From assembly GCF_040412425.1 (NCBI RefSeq), contig NC_089743.1:88253471-88317470 (forward strand): a stretch of DNA of 64,000 nt. The letters run 5' to 3'. This DNA is from Macrobrachium rosenbergii (lineage: Eukaryota; Arthropoda; Malacostraca; Decapoda; Palaemonidae). Made by a program: the position numbers and the translations under genes. How positions within the stretch are numbered: the stretch's first letter is position 1; each line of letters opens with the position of its first letter. Positions 21,050 to 34,914 of this stretch are shown here, one piece after another. Below the pieces are notes generated by a model. That model did no database searches and was not told the origin of the DNA. It worked only from the letters and a program-made list of their open reading frames with translations.

Positions 21050-22980
21050 AGTAACGTAGGTTCATTACGAAATCACATAAGGCACACTGTTACTACAAAT
21101 TCTTCATTCCAATATAATGCAGTAATACTGCACGTTCCCGGAAATACCTGCATAACAGTATTCACTAGATATAACCAAACAAGCTTCAATTGCAATACAC
21201 ATGATTTACAAAACGGAAATTTTATTATCACAACCTTTAAATATTGTTGCCTCAGTGGGATTCAAAATGCGAATGCTGATAGTGTTGGTTCACAAGTGGA
21301 GCAGCTAATTGATAATAGTAACTTATTTTGTTTAAATAGCGAAGATGCTCTTATTTTTCAATCGTTTATAATATAATGTTGTCAATAGACTTTTCCATAT
21401 GTTCAATACTAATAATTTAGTTAGTGAATAATTGGAGTGGCATGTTACTGACAATTTATATTCCAGCTACCATTATCCAGTAAAGCTGACTTACAGACAT
21501 TCATGCAGCTCACCACTCATTATAACGTCAGTAAAGTCGACTGGAAAAATATACTGGACATTCCAGGCACATTCCACCACACGACCTTCCTAGAGATAAT
21601 AATGAAAATGAATGCATCAGAAATTAAATTACGAAAGATGCTTTACCCAAGTGCATAAGAAAATCTTCCCATAGTAACAGTAAATAGAAAATTACATGGT
21701 GGTAAAAAAATTATTACAATTACAGCTAATTCATCAAAAACATGAAATCGGGTGTAAGGTAGTTAGCAAAAAAAAAAAAAAAAAAAGTAACCTTTTAAAG
21801 TGTGAGGCTCCCCCCTCCATTCGACAAAATTCCAGAAATAGTTAAATATATCAATATGTATAAATTTATTGAAACTATTATACAGTTAGTTATCAGCCAG
21901 ATTTCGAGAAGAGGTGATAAAAGGAAAAATAGTCTCTTGAAAACGTTAAACCTCCACCATATCGTAATATACTGAAATAAAAGAGATTGGCCAAAATTTG
22001 GAAAAATTAGTCGATAATATCTAAGAACATCAAGACAAGTTTAAAGAAATAATAAAATACCAGTACACCAGGAAGACAGATGTACAGTTATCAAGAGTTC
22101 CACTTCAGAAACATAAAAGGAAAACGGAATGGGAAAGTATAAACTTTTAAAGGCCTATGATATATGGTTCTTAGAGACAAACAACTTAGTCCGTCCCATA
22201 TGGCTCTTGGAAAAGCATATCTACACTTTATCCCTTCTGTCAATTAGAACACATCCAAAAAGCACTTGGCACAACTTGGAGTCCTATTTTATCAAAACAT
22301 TGTATATCAGTGCTCTAAAAAGTCACATGCCTATATTAAACCTGACAAAAAATTATCACATAAAATTTGCTGAGCTGACAGATCAATCCTTTGGTCCAAT
22401 AAATAAAAAAAAAATTGGAATCGGCACTGGAGTGGTCGTCTTCTCCATATAAATCCGTAGCTATTGAAAGATGCGAACCTCCTCTCTCTCTCTTTTCAAG
22501 GCTGAATAAACATTGGAAGTGCAATAAAGATTCAGGCAAGTAATTCTCTACCTAAAAGAGCTTTGCCGTCAGACATTTTAAAAAATAATCATCCACCACC
22601 ATTCCCAGAACATTTAAATCAATAAACGCAAACATAACAATTCTTACAACATTCGAATTTCCCCTTCTTGAGTTCTGCTTAAAATTCATGTCTGTACAGT
22701 CATGTTATGATAATTAAAAACTATTCAAATACCCCTAAACATCATAAGCAACCGACAGCAGAACATATGAGACGTCCACATTATGCAGTCTGTACAGATG
22801 AATCCAAATCTTCCTCTGGTGTTGTTTTTGCTGCCAAATGAAAAAGCCCTTTTTGTTTTTAATTCAGTAAAAGTACCCGTCTCCATAGCAGAATTACCTG
22901 CGACATGGTCAGCAGTTGAGATTATTGAAAGCATGTCTGCAAAGAACGCTTTAGAAGGTCATGGAAATTCGTACTAAAAA
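21050..22980 (+). mobile_element. degenerate RNase H-bearing LINE (I-clade-like)
   Basis: The left part reads as the end of an APE-type endonuclease: NANADSVGSQVEQLIDNSN and LFCLNSEDALIFQS (21260-21365). The right part reads as RNase H: IYTDESKSSSGVVFAAK near 22790, with the first RNase H Asp context kept as TDESKS, then ELPATWSAVEIIESMSAKNA. The reverse transcriptase between them is not recognisable and the span is too short for it, so it is deleted or decayed. Endonuclease-RT-RNase H order is the hallmark of I-type LINEs. Confidence 0.6.
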
Positions 22981-23407
22981 ACCCATTGGGCAATGTATTT
23001 TCATTTCACAAAATGTATGAAATTGTAACTTTTTAAATATGTTGGGACCTTTCACATGTAGGCATGAAAGTAAATGAAGATGCTGATAAAGCAACCTGTT
23101 AATGATTTACTTTTATCTTTTAAACCATCTTTAGTAAATGGCAGGTATTATGCAGTGAGTATGAGAATAACTAATGAACAGATTAAACCCCTCTGTTGGA
23201 TGGCGGTGATCTTGATTTAAAAAAGGCCACGTTAATGAAATATTATCGCGCCTTCGAGTTCGCCACACTCGTCTGGCCCATACGTATCTCGACCCAATCC
23301 TTGAATGGAGAGAATGCAGTACATTTTACAAATATACCTTTCATGATTGTTCAACTTCAGACATCAATACTTTCTGCTGATGTCATACAACACTACCATA
23401 CATGCTG

Positions 23408-23600
23408 CAAGTGACTATTTACTGCTTAGCTAATGCTACTGTTATATGCACTACAAGAGAACACTGGCTGCTGGCTATATAACTGCTTAGTAATGTACTA
23501 CACCAGAAGAGAATATTGGCTGAACGAAAGGCAACTGCTGATTTTCTTCTTAGTAATGTTATGCTGCTAGAGACCAATACTGCTCAGCCAGCAACCCATT
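23408..23600 (+). repeat. degenerate tandem repeat of about 65 bp
   Basis: The motif CTGCTTAGTAATG with a following TACTAC and AGAGAA...TGGCTG recurs three times with clear divergence. Confidence 0.55.
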
Positions 23601-23743
23601 TCAGGTACTGGAAACAAATCGCTGAAAAAGAAAATATTGCCATTCTCCATCATTTTCAGTATATCCAATTATTACATTTTTAAGAAGTTGCAACATCTAT
23701 CCTCTATAATAATAGAGTCCGAGTGGATCTTGTTTGTCCTCCC

Positions 23744-23945
23744 CCTGGTGACAGTAGGGGAGACATGACATGACCACCCACCCCTTGCAAACCGGTTTGT
23801 AAATCCCGGAGGGGGGCTGGTTAGGTAGGGGAATGGGAGGGTAGGGGAGACATCCACCCTCCTCCTGCAAACCTGTCTTTCCGCCCCAGGTGGGGGCGGG
23901 GTAGGTAGGGATCGGGAGGGTAGGGGGGACATCAGCGCCGGGTTC
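23744..23945 (+). repeat. G-rich tandem block with quadruplex potential
   Basis: Two to three degenerate copies of a unit near 80-95 bp, each ending GGGAGGGTAGGGG followed by GACATC. Runs of three or more G recur every few bases. Confidence 0.75.
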
Positions 23946-24819
23946 CAGCGCATGCCAGTAATATCAAATATAATCATTAAAATCCAAACCCTTCGAGCCA
24001 GCCCTATGTAAGTAATGATTGCTAACTGAAAGTTGTGGTTAAATGCTTTTTTAATGATAACAGTAATTTCTCTCTGTCTCTCTCTCTCGTTGTCATTTCA
24101 GCACCAGATTATCATTGGCTATTTCTTATACTTCAGAATGTGATTGGGAGAAATTCAGTTGCATTTACAACGAAAATACTGAGCGTCTTGCCTATGGTAT
24201 GTAGGGCTTCAAGGAGATGCAGGCTTAACAGTATGGTTCACTTTCAGGTGTTCGGAAGATGGGGCCCTACAGAAGGTAGCTGGAGAGAAGTGGTGACATC
24301 CTTCCATTAGGCTTGTAACCGCGAAGTTGCCACTGTTTTTCAGATAGTTTTGGGGTTGGGGATGCTGTCTGGTCTTTGTTGTTAAATGAGGAAGTTTGAC
24401 TCCTCCTCTGTCAAATACGTGAAGTTCTCCTTGATTGTCTTTTGGGGGGCCTTTCATTCACCAATTGTTTGTGGTGCATACAATCCTTGCAACGGCTTCA
24501 TGGTTCCAATTCGATGATTTTTGATGTTGGAGGTCCCTTCGGTATGCGATTTTTTCTTGGTACTTCTGGTTAATTGTTCCACCTTGTTCGTAAGCGTGTT
24601 GTTTATCAAACTAATATTTTTACCTGCCTTGGAACTGTTATGATCTATCGGGGTAGGCGTGGGTTTGCTGGCTTCCTATAGGCTATGGTGGCATAACCAG
24701 TTTGAGTCTGTCGTGCTGTACATGTATGCCCTTACTGTAATGCAGATCGTACTAGACATACACAGATTGGAATGATCTGTAAAAGAACAATTACAGCAGT
24801 AATAACCTCCTGTTGCTGA
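23946..24819. other. no recognised feature
   Basis: Possibly upstream parts of the LINE at 24820, unreadable. Confidence 0.45.
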
Positions 24820-25640
24820 ACAAATGTTTGAAGTTAGAGTTGGTTTACATGAAGGATTGGGACATAGTCCATTCCTGTTCATACTCTTTATAGATGGACT
24901 GAGTGAAGGGATTTGGAATAAAAACCCATGGGAATTGTTAAATTCAGATGATCTGGTGATCACACGCATACTGAAGTAGTGTGGCGAAAAAAAAAAAAAA
25001 AAGGCAAGAGGGTGGTAGAATCTCTTGATATGGAGGTATGAAGGTAAATATGGACAGAGTAGATTTAAAACAAGAAGATAACTCCAAGTTCGTGGGATCT
25101 ATTTTAAGCCAGTAGGGAAGATGTGAAACTGAGTTTGACAGGAGGATACAAACATCTTGGGGAAAATGATGGGAATTAGTAGGGGAAGTATGTGAGAATG
25201 AATGTCAGATAAACTAAAAAGAAACGTGTTGTACCGTAATCAGGCAAGTGATAATGTAAGATTCAGAAGCATGGGTGATCAAAAGGAAAAAGGAAAAGAA
25301 GCTGGAGTGAACAGAGATAAGGATACTGAGGTGCAATAGATCTGCTAAAAGGAAAGGCTGAAAATGAGAAGTTAGAAATTCCAGCAGTAAAATTAATGCG
25401 CATGATCGAATCAAATGATGGGTTTGGAAAGCATGGTATGATGATATAGAGGAAGATTAATGAAGAAAGTTTGGGTGGGAATTTAAATAATGGTAGAAGG
25501 TCAAGAGTGAATATAAAAGGATTAGGAAGGACAAGCAGTGAGGCAAGATTTGGGAGAACAAGGCTTAGAAGAGAAAGGTGCTGGATCAGCGAAGAGAAGA
25601 CAAGAATGCTACAAACTGATCTCAACCTTGAGAAAAAGGC
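24820..25640 (+). mobile_element. LINE reverse transcriptase fragment (motifs B and C)
   Basis: Reads VEVRVGLHEGLGHSPFLFILFIDGL (motif B region, shown across one frame) and NPWELLNSDDLVI (motif C, SDD for ADD). Downstream frames give YGSEAWVIKRKKEKKLERT and later RMIESND, the C-terminal pattern of the 'endonuclease-reverse transcriptase' LINE group. Frameshifts and an A-run at 24988-25003 break it. Confidence 0.72.
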
Positions 25641-25867
25641 AAGTTAAAAAGAAGAGAATTTTGATAATGAGTGACAATTATGGCTTAATGTTTATGAATA
25701 TAAAAAAAAAAAGTAGTCACGTACAAGCGCCAAAAATACTTTATTAGCCAAATGTTAAGAACTTGGTAGTTAGCTTATCATGGTAGAGATTGGTTGATAT
25801 AGTTTCTAAGCGTAGAATCTTAATTCAACAAGATTATGTATAACAGGCATCATCTCAACATGTATCT

Positions 25868-25952
25868 GTCTTGGTAACCGAGAGGCCAAAGTCGACTCTT
25901 ACGGTTTTTAATCCAAATCCCCAGACTCGAATCCTGGCCGGGATAGTAGCAC
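25868..25952 (+). repeat. degenerate tRNA-like sequence, probable tRNA pseudogene or SINE head
   Basis: GGTAACCGAGAGGC resembles a box A of the Ser/Leu type, and ACTCGAATCCTGG about 50 nt later resembles a box B/T-arm. I cannot fold an acceptor stem or a sound anticodon arm, so it is not a working tRNA. A tRNA-derived SINE fragment is the likeliest source. Confidence 0.4.
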
Positions 25953-26049
25953 TTGTCAATCATAATTCTCTTTGAGTGCAAACTATTCTAAGGTAAGGTA
26001 AATTCAATATTAAACGATGTTTGTAAGTGTCACAAGTCACTCGTGCCTG

Positions 26050-26656
<607 letters not shown>

Positions 26657-26659
26657 TCG

Positions 26660-27879
26660 CAATATAGTTAGTTGAAAGACATGTTCAGACGCTCTTTCTG
26701 TATCGCAGACGCACAGTAAAAGCTAAAGTAGTTTTCAGTTCCATTTCTTTCAACTTCACAATAAATTTATAACAATTAAAGACCAGTTTCCGTTTCTCCC
26801 CCTTTTGTAACGGCTTGTAATATAAGGATATATTAAGTTTCTCTCTATACAGCTTAAGGAGGACACGGTCAGGTTTCTTCATCTCTATCTTTCTCTCCGT
26901 TCAATTAAGAATGGTCACTTTGAGATTCCTTGACGTCATGGAGATCTCATCCCTGGAGAGTCCAATTACGGCAGATGATGTCAAATGTCGGAAATATGAA
27001 AAAAATTATCCATATATGTTTTAAGGTCGGGTAAGATTGACATGATGTCTGGAGGGTGTTGTGTGACGCCATAACTATATATCCCGAGATAGAATTGGCT
27101 GTTCATGGAGAATTAATTTGAAACCAGTTGAGAATGTAACAGGATAATATTTTGTATCGGTTTTTCCTAGATTTTTCTTATATGCAGTAAAAGACATATA
27201 CGTAGCAATAATATTTTATATAACACTGAAAAGGAAATTGATCGTACTGTTTATTCTGTAAAAGTTAGATTATTGTTTTTTTTTTTTTTTAACAGTTAAA
27301 TCCATTTATGGAACGTATAGAAATTTATGTCCTTGGCTAACTCAATACTTCGTTTCGGCCTTAGTTTTTTTTTTATTTGTAGGCATGCTACAAAAATTAC
27401 CGATGTTTAGCTTAATACTTAAATCAGTATTTTAGCATGAAACACATCACACTTTGTAAGTCTCGTAAGTGGCAGTCCAGAACCGGTAATGTACGTCTTT
27501 AAAGTTAAGAAATTCAATTGTGACCTACTTAGGGCTTCAAAATGTTATGAATTGGACCACACTGATTAAAGTGACAGGGCAAACAGAAATGATATATCCA
27601 TTCAAAAAAAGTAAATTTTGGGTCTGTGTCCTGCTCAGTTTTGTTTTCATTGTAAAGGTGGGACTTGGCTTTGATATATTGAACTGGATGTCCAGGGATT
27701 TTCAGAGTATGTAAGTGTAGATAGTGCTAAATGAAAGCTGTTGGGGGCTGGTAGTATCCTTGAATAAAAGTGAGAAAATCGTTATTAGAACGAAGGGGGT
27801 GAAGATCCCTTATCTCGACCTTTCACATGTCTGGGAATATATAGAAACAGTCTTTCAACCTGTTCAGAGGACTGTCCCT
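26660..27879. other. no recognised feature
   Basis: AT-rich, no motif. Confidence 0.6.
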
Positions 27880-28760
27880 TAGCTTGGTTCTCCTGCTGCA
27901 TCTGAATTTGTTTCCAAGTCTTATTCTCCTGCTGTAGCCGTCCTCCCCTTACATTTTATTAACATCATTCTACCTGACTGAGGCAGTGAAGAGGTTGAAG
28001 ATCATATCCCAATAGAACATCATACCCCAGTGGAGTTTAGTTCAGTTGAGTTATTACCTACCTTCACAGGGGATAGCATTAATAATAAAATCCAGTCCAG
28101 CACCTCAGAATCTGTTTTCTCTTTACAAATGAAACCAAAAAGTATGGGAGTTTTCGTATTTCTCCGTGATAAGAAATGGAAAAACCCAAAGACATGAGAT
28201 GCCCCTGATATACTTGCTGAATGCCTTGCTGTAACTACGAATCCCGTTTTTCAGCTTGATCAGAATATTCAATTACTTGACGCTCCCGCGATCTGAGACT
28301 CTAGAAGTCTTTCTACTACTACTCAAGCATTTGCTTGAGTAGCAGTAGAAAGACTTCTAGAGATTCTCTTCCTCCTTTATCCCTAGCATTCTTCCTCTTC
28401 CAGAGTTAGTATGTTTGGAAAAAATTCCAATTAATGTTTTAGATTACAGCCAGACATTGTGCAGTGGAATTGCCGAGGTGTGAGGCCTGAAGCGGAACAG
28501 CATAAGATTATGCTTCATGATCATAATCCAGAATTGTTAGCTTACTAGAGACTATGGCAGACAATTATCCCTTCAGTCCTTTATTGAATATTGTAATTTT
28601 TCACTTTTCTTGCATGGTGACCATACCCATGGGGTGCTGCAATAATAGAACGTAAGTCTTTGCAGCATTTTATCTTAAATACTTCCGTGCATGCTGTGGC
28701 TTTTAATGCAATTTTAGACAGTCAGACAAGTGACCATTGGTATCTGTACCTTCCTCCCAA
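27880..28760 (+). mobile_element. LINE ORF1 remnant and APE-type endonuclease fragment
   Basis: From 28442 the plus strand reads LQPDIVQWNCRGVRPEAEQHKI and, after a stop, ETMADNYPFS, then shifted HGDHTHGVLQ-like reading. QWNCRG near the start is the opening strand of the apurinic-endonuclease domain in Jockey-like LINEs, and the Glu of the YxET position is kept. Upstream 28000-28260 (KPKSMGVFVFLRDKKW) looks like the end of the element's ORF1 but is less certain. It is broken soon after 28760 and has no reverse transcriptase. Confidence 0.6.
28300..28361. repeat. 30-bp inverted repeat with 2-nt loop
   Basis: Arms 28300-28329 and 28332-28361 match at 29 of 30 positions. It lies between the ORF1 remnant and the endonuclease of the LINE fragment. 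Confidence 0.95.
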
Positions 28761-30130
28761 GTGTGGCTTCATTGACTGATACTTATCCAATTTTTAGTTT
28801 TTTATAGGTTTGGACTGGTAGGTGTCTAAATAAACATGTCCTGAAATATTGTTGCTAATAAAAAAAATTTTAGGTGGTTTTTTGTACATTTTTGTTCACC
28901 TTAGTTACAGGCATTTGAACGGCATTGAGCGAGAAATTGTCGCAAAATTTCTTTATGACTTTTTAGGTGGAAGTGGGCGACAAATTGCCGTACAATGTCT
29001 GTATGACTTGCCAATTCTGGATAGTAGCAAGTGAGAAATTTACTTCAGTATCCTACTAAAACTACCCATTTTCTACGATAAGAGCTGGTTCGTTCTCTAA
29101 AGAAAATATCAAATCAAAGTAAATATATATCTAGTATCTCGATATTTTGAACTCGTCATAGTCGTATCACAGATGTACCATGCCAGCTAGCATATATTTA
29201 ATATTTTATATATCGTGACATATTTTTACTGGTGTATTTTGAAATAAGAAATTAAGTAATGCAATAGTTCCAAACAGAGAGTTTGGTTTACCAAAAATCA
29301 TCACGACGTGCAGTGGTCTGTCTGCCGATATCTCAGTGCTTTGTGACGCGCATTACCTTTTCGGATTTTCGTACTGTGTAGTGCATTGGCGCACCTAATA
29401 CATAAGCAAGAGAAGTACAACCCTTATAAGGGAGAAATATGAACGATTTCGCCTCGTAAGTTTTTTTACAAGCAGGACCCACTTACGAGTATAATTGGGT
29501 CCTGGTTACGAGAGAGGAACGAAACAAACGAGAATTGTCTCGCCTGGGATAGCAACAACGCCAGAACGCCCATTTCTAGGTAAAGGATTTGATTTCCGTA
29601 TTAGTGATATTCAGATTAATGATTAATCATTACTATTTCTCATAATATATTATAATAATTATATGTAAGACCACAAAGCTTGATTTTACTGCAGTGAGTT
29701 GTCGTCCGACTCGTGACTTGTGTAGGCTTGGTTGTTCAGCGTTTGTTTACTTTGTCCTCGCAATTGTTTCTTTATTTGCCTGTCCAGTGTCTGAACGGAA
29801 AACATGTAGAGTGGTAGCGTATATAGGTTATGTAGAAAATTTATATTGATAGCCTATATTTTTATAGATTATGGAGAAAACTTTACGGTGAATGTAAAAC
29901 GATGGGAACAAGCCTTTCCCAGAATACCATGCCGTGGCCTAACCTCATTAAGGCATTTTTTTTTTTGTAATTTATGAAAGAAATTTCGCACTGATAGCAT
30001 ATAGCCTACCATTTTTTATAGGAAGATATACTATTTTTTGTAGGTTATGGAGAAAACGTTATATTGATAGCATATATTAAATCGAATTTTTTATGTTATG
30101 GAAAAACTTTTGCAGTAATAAATATATTAC
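28761..30130. other. degenerate repeated phrase, otherwise nothing
   Basis: A phrase like TAGGTTATGGAGAAAA with TATTGATAGCATATA recurs about four times between 29823 and 30115. Confidence 0.5.
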
Positions 30131-30149
30131 ACACACACACACACACAAC

Positions 30150-30199
<50 letters not shown>

Positions 30200-30544
30200 T
30201 ATATATATATATATATATATATGTGTATATATATATATATTTATAAACATATATTTTTAAATGTAATACAACGGGTATAATATGAAAGACAAAAAGGCCC
30301 ATAAAACACTGTTTGAACGTTGCAACCATATATTCTGAGCACTTCCTTCTGGTGCCCCTGTTCACTGGTAAAATATGGGAGATGATGTGCTACAAGAGAG
30401 TATATACTGCCACACCTACTGTACATATGCTTTATATATATACTCTGTAACACATCATGTGTCCATTTTACCAGTGAACATGGCACAGTGGAACTCGAAC
30501 ATGGTACAGAAAATAAGTGTATATTATATATATATATGTATATA

Positions 30545-30576
<32 letters not shown>

Positions 30577-30587
30577 CATATATATAT

Positions 30588-30630
<43 letters not shown>
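30131..30630. repeat. (CA)n and two (TA)n blocks around an inverted repeat
   Basis: (CA)n at 30131-30148, TA at 30155-30240 and 30516-30628. Confidence 0.95.
30351..30485. repeat. inverted repeat of about 50-bp arms
   Basis: The left arm, GTTCACTGGTAAAAT with following TGATGTGCTAC, is mirrored by GTAACACATCATG and ATTTTACCAGTGAAC. It lies between two (TA)n blocks (30155-30240, 30516-30628), a pattern typical of TA-inserting foldback or MITE sequences. Confidence 0.85.
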
Positions 30631-30631
<1 letters not shown>

Positions 30632-30639
30632 CGGAGGGT

Positions 30640-31689
30640 CATTCTGGCTGATGATTTCAATTATTAATTACTGTGATTTATATAGCCTGTTTTAGCCTAA
30701 GACCCACTGTAATCCTATCAGTCAAGGCTAAAAGTTACCCAAAAAGACAAATAATTAACTTAATCAGATTCGGTCACCAGTTGAACAAGGTTACTGAATA
30801 TATTGATTTATTCTGAACACAAGAATTAAATAAACCACATTACTTAACCATCTAGCTCAACAAAAAAAGTTAATGAAATAAACAATCTTATGGGAACTAA
30901 TAACAACTCCAACTTCATCCCACTTCGGACACACGATATTTCAAATATACAAGGGATGACGCGAAAAAGCTTAGGAAACCCTCAACTCATATAAGGGCAA
31001 ATCTTAAGCTGAATCGAGAGCATGTTACAGTCCTTCCTCAAACAAGATTATGATCAGGTTCCCAAGTAGTCTCGATTCTGGAAGAGACGTAGATTCAGAT
31101 AACACTTGAATTTCCAGGACCTCCACTTATCATCATTTGACTGCAAAGGGATATATTCGAATCAAGGATATGTTAACACCTTGGAGGATACTTTACTCAA
31201 TCATTGGTCAGTTGGGGGCCACTTTTTCAGCACCACGATATGCACAAGACAACATGGGTGTCACCGTGTGGAAAATATAAAAATCAGATTGATCATATTG
31301 CAGTTAAAGGCATAGGCGCTCTTTTGCTAGATGTTCTTCCGTATAGCACTGGGAGCAGATATTGGTAGCCATGATCATTATCTCAGCATTGCAAAAATAA
31401 GACTAAGCTAACAAGTCGAAGAAGGGAAACCTGTTGTTGATAGGTACGATATTGATATTTAGAAGGAAGGAGAGAAAGGAGGGAATTTAGAATCTAATGA
31501 AGAAACAGGTTTTTGTGTGTTGGAAACATTGGAGGAGGGAGGGAGAAGTGTAGATGAGATGTCGGGGATGTGAATAAAGCTGTATGAGGCGAGGCTGGTT
31601 GAAACAAATGATCAGAAGGAGACTCAGGATTGAGGAAAAGATGTGATGCCTGAGAAACATGGGGTATGATCACAAATGAGGGGTGAAGC
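30640..31689. other. no recognised feature
   Basis: The right part (31440-31689) is purine-rich and may be LINE sequence too worn to read. Confidence 0.45.
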
Positions 31690-33530
31690 AAAATTGAGGA
31701 GTGAGATGCATTTTGTTAGTGGTGAAGATTGTGAATTGGCAAGAACTAAGTACGTGAGTTTGGATTCAGAAGTTAAAAGACTAACTAAGATAAAAGAAGA
31801 TCTGTTAATGAAAAGGTTGTGCAAACTGAAAAATATGAAGCAATTGAAGAGCTCATTGACAGTGCTGGTAAGCGTAAGGATATACCAGTCAGGGATATGG
31901 AAGGTAGTTAATGACCAAAAATGTTGAAATCAGAAATAGATGCAAAGAGCACTTTGAAACAGCTCTTAATAGACCAGTCCCCAGAAGAGGATATACCGCT
32001 GCTCAGGAAGATTTAAATATTGATGAAGGTCAGATCAGGTTAGAAGAAGTGAAGTTAAGGCACAAAACAGTTGAAGAATTTAAGGCATCAGGAGAAGGTG
32101 GTTTATTCTCAGAAATGTTTTAAAGGGAGGACAGCAGATTAGTATTTGCCTTTAAAGATATTATTCAATGAAATATGGTAATGGGGACAATACCATTAGG
32201 TTAGAAGAATGGTTTGATCATGAAAGTTCCAAAGAAAGAGACCTGAGTAGTGTGGTAACTAAGGAATCACTTTGTCACCTGTAGCCTGAAATCTTTTTTT
32301 TTTGAGTATAATGTTGAATAGGTGGGGAGACAGTGGTAGATGGTATTCTGAGGGATGAACAGGCAGGTTTAGAAAGGGGGATGGGTAAACAGTGACCAGT
32401 CTTCATAGTTAGGATTTAATGCAGCAAGAATGAAATGAAACTCACAATCATTGTATTGTCGATTTTGAAAAGGCCTTTGATAGTATTTCTCGACAAGGAC
32501 TCATGGGAAAAATCATGAGGCATTATGGAATACCAGAAAGTTTGTGGACGCTTATCAGAACACATGCATGGGGTACATCTTGGTAAAGTGATGGTTTATG
32601 GCTGTTTGGAGGGATTCATTTGAAGTCAAGTCTGGTGAGATTCAGGGTGGCATTCTGTCTCCTGTTGTTTGTTGGTCGTGGATTACGTTATAAGAAGGGT
32701 TAAAAAGAGATTTTCATTTATGCATATACTTCTGGGGAGAAAATGAAACTTTGACTTGATTATGCTGATGATATGGCTTGATCTGGTGAGGGACCAGGTA
32801 AGATGCAGTGATTGGATTGTTTAGTGAATAAAGGTCGAAAGGTTGGTTTGGTTATTAATAGTGAAAAACTGGACATCATGAATATGAATATTGAAAGTGC
32901 AACAGGATTGTCTAACTGAAGGTTTCACAAAGCAAGTGGATAAGTTTAAATATTTAGGGACTTATTTGATAAGCGGTGGTTCTTTGAGTACAGAATTTAT
33001 GAAAGATTTTAAAAAAGGCTTGATCAGGCAATGTGGAATTCTAAAAATATTTGGAGTAATAGCAATTTTTCTGTGCATACAAAAATCAAAAATTTATATA
33101 AAGTAGATATAGAGCATTATGCAGCATAAGTCATATTACAGTCCAGTGACTCTGATACAAATTTTGGCATTTGAGAATACACTCAGAAGAATATTAGGAA
33201 TTAATTGAGGGATAGGGGGATATCAAATAACAGAATTAGAGGGCTTTAAACAGGGTGCAGCTTGTAGATGAGTATGTTAGATTCTTCAGCGCTGGAAGTG
33301 GCTAGCCACTGTGCAGAAGACAGAATAGCACGAGTACACACCAGGACACCTGGTAGAAGAGGCAGAGGTAGCCAAAGGAGACGTGGAGGATTGACAATGC
33401 AGGAAGCAGGAGACGAGTGTTGGGAGATCTTGAGATTAGCCCAGGACAGATTGTAGGTGGCGGAGTCTCATCGATGCTCTATGTATTCCCGTGAAAGCTA
33501 CAGAAAATGATTGATTGATTGATAAGATTA
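31690..33530 (+). mobile_element. LINE reverse transcriptase pseudogene with (GATT)n tail
   Basis: A nearly full-length RT remnant in many frames: RCKEHFETALNRPVP, then CIVDFEKAFDSISRQGLMGK (motif A with Asp), RHYGIPESLW, LDYADDMA in shifted frame near 32755 (motif C), KVGLVINSEKTDIM-like reading, TKQVDKFKYLGTYLISGGS (32915-32975), LRRILGIN, and a tail with TPGRRGRGSQRRRG and ECWEILRLAQDRL. It ends in TGATTGATTGATTGAT at 33509. The motifs place it in the 'endonuclease-reverse transcriptase' LINE group (RTE-like). The endonuclease is missing. Confidence 0.85.
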
Positions 33531-33699
33531 CATTTACCAGCTTGATATATGAATTCCCACTCCTATAGGTGGTAAATTTCGACCACAGATAAATGCCTCA
33601 GAAACAAACTTAATGCTGAGGATTTTACGTCTAACTTTTGGGAGGAGTAATTGTTGATTGTGAGAATATTTGTAGAAGTCATAACTGTAACATGTAAAA

Positions 33700-34340
33700 A
33701 TGAAAAAAAACATTGCCTTCTTTTACATGCCGTAAAAGCAATGACGGTAACTGGGTTACTGAGGTCTCTTAATTCTCTGAATGTCAGCGTAAGTTTTCAG
33801 TGAAGCAAATACATCGTCAACATATCTCACCTAGAAAATAATGTCAACGTTAATTGCTCTAGCTATTTTCACACATAAAATTCCATATAAATATTTGATA
33901 ATATAGGGGATCATCAATTACCTAGCTACATTCGAAATTTTTGTCCGTAAAATGTCCCGCAGTCTAATCAGTTCTAAAAGTATGGTTAGGTAGAGATACG
34001 GAATGCACATTTATTTCGCTGTAAAAAAATCTAGGTCGTTGTTGACAAATACACAAGTGAATGGAATTGTAACATCAAAACTAATCATTATTTCATCATC
34101 ACTGGGGGTTTTCTTGGTGAGTATGTATATAAAATCCAAGTTGTTTTCGACATGAGAGTCAGATGTTGTACCTACAAGTGGCTGCAGTAAAGATACCAGG
34201 AATTTACATAGTTTATAAGACACTAAACAAATAGTACATACTGAACCAGTAGTACTAATTATAGGTCATTATGGTTGGCCTTTATTATGGGTTTTAACAG
34301 TAATAGGTTAGTTTTATGGAGCTTGGCTGGAAAGAAGCCT
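33700..34340 (-). mobile_element. Penelope-like element reverse transcriptase fragment
   Basis: On the minus strand: PITVKTHNKG, PIISTTGSVCT, then LVSLLQPLVGTTSDSHVENN and MISFDVTIPFTCV (motif A; Penelope enzymes have a SFDVxxLFTxVP pattern), and lower down VRYVDDVFASLKTY (motif C, YVDD). The segment between is out of frame and the ends are worn. Together with the element at 10360 it shows two independent Penelope insertions in this window. Confidence 0.8.
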
Positions 34341-34836
34341 ACGTTGTCTTTAGGAGGAAATGTGACATATTTTTTTTATTAACATGTAATGGCTTTTTAT
34401 ATCTGTCTAAGGTTCAGCAGTATGGGTGGTGGCGGATACAATTTCTTCGAAGACTCGCTTATCATCTGTATAGGCCGTAATTACCTGGTTGCAGCCAGAT
34501 CATTCTTAATTTGTAAAGGAAATCAATTTACAGTACCCAGTAACCAGACTAGATCAAACGAATGTAAAATGGAACTAAAAAGGTTCTAAACCAGCCGCAT
34601 GTAAGAGAGCCTCATTTTGGGACAAACTAATAGCTAAGGATGTGAATAGTACCACGGCTGTCCAGTTCAAGAACATAGGGTGATTGTCACATTTGTCTAA
34701 TTTGTTTTTGTTCATTTCCTTGAAGGTGCCTCCGTGGATGGTTCGGTAAGGCTTTCAGACAACTCTCTGCACGTGACGCCTTGCAATTAATTATTCCTCC
34801 CTCCCTCCGTCTCCTTAGCATTTAAAGAATAAAGGA

Positions 34837-34838
<2 letters not shown>

Positions 34839-34914
<76 letters not shown>

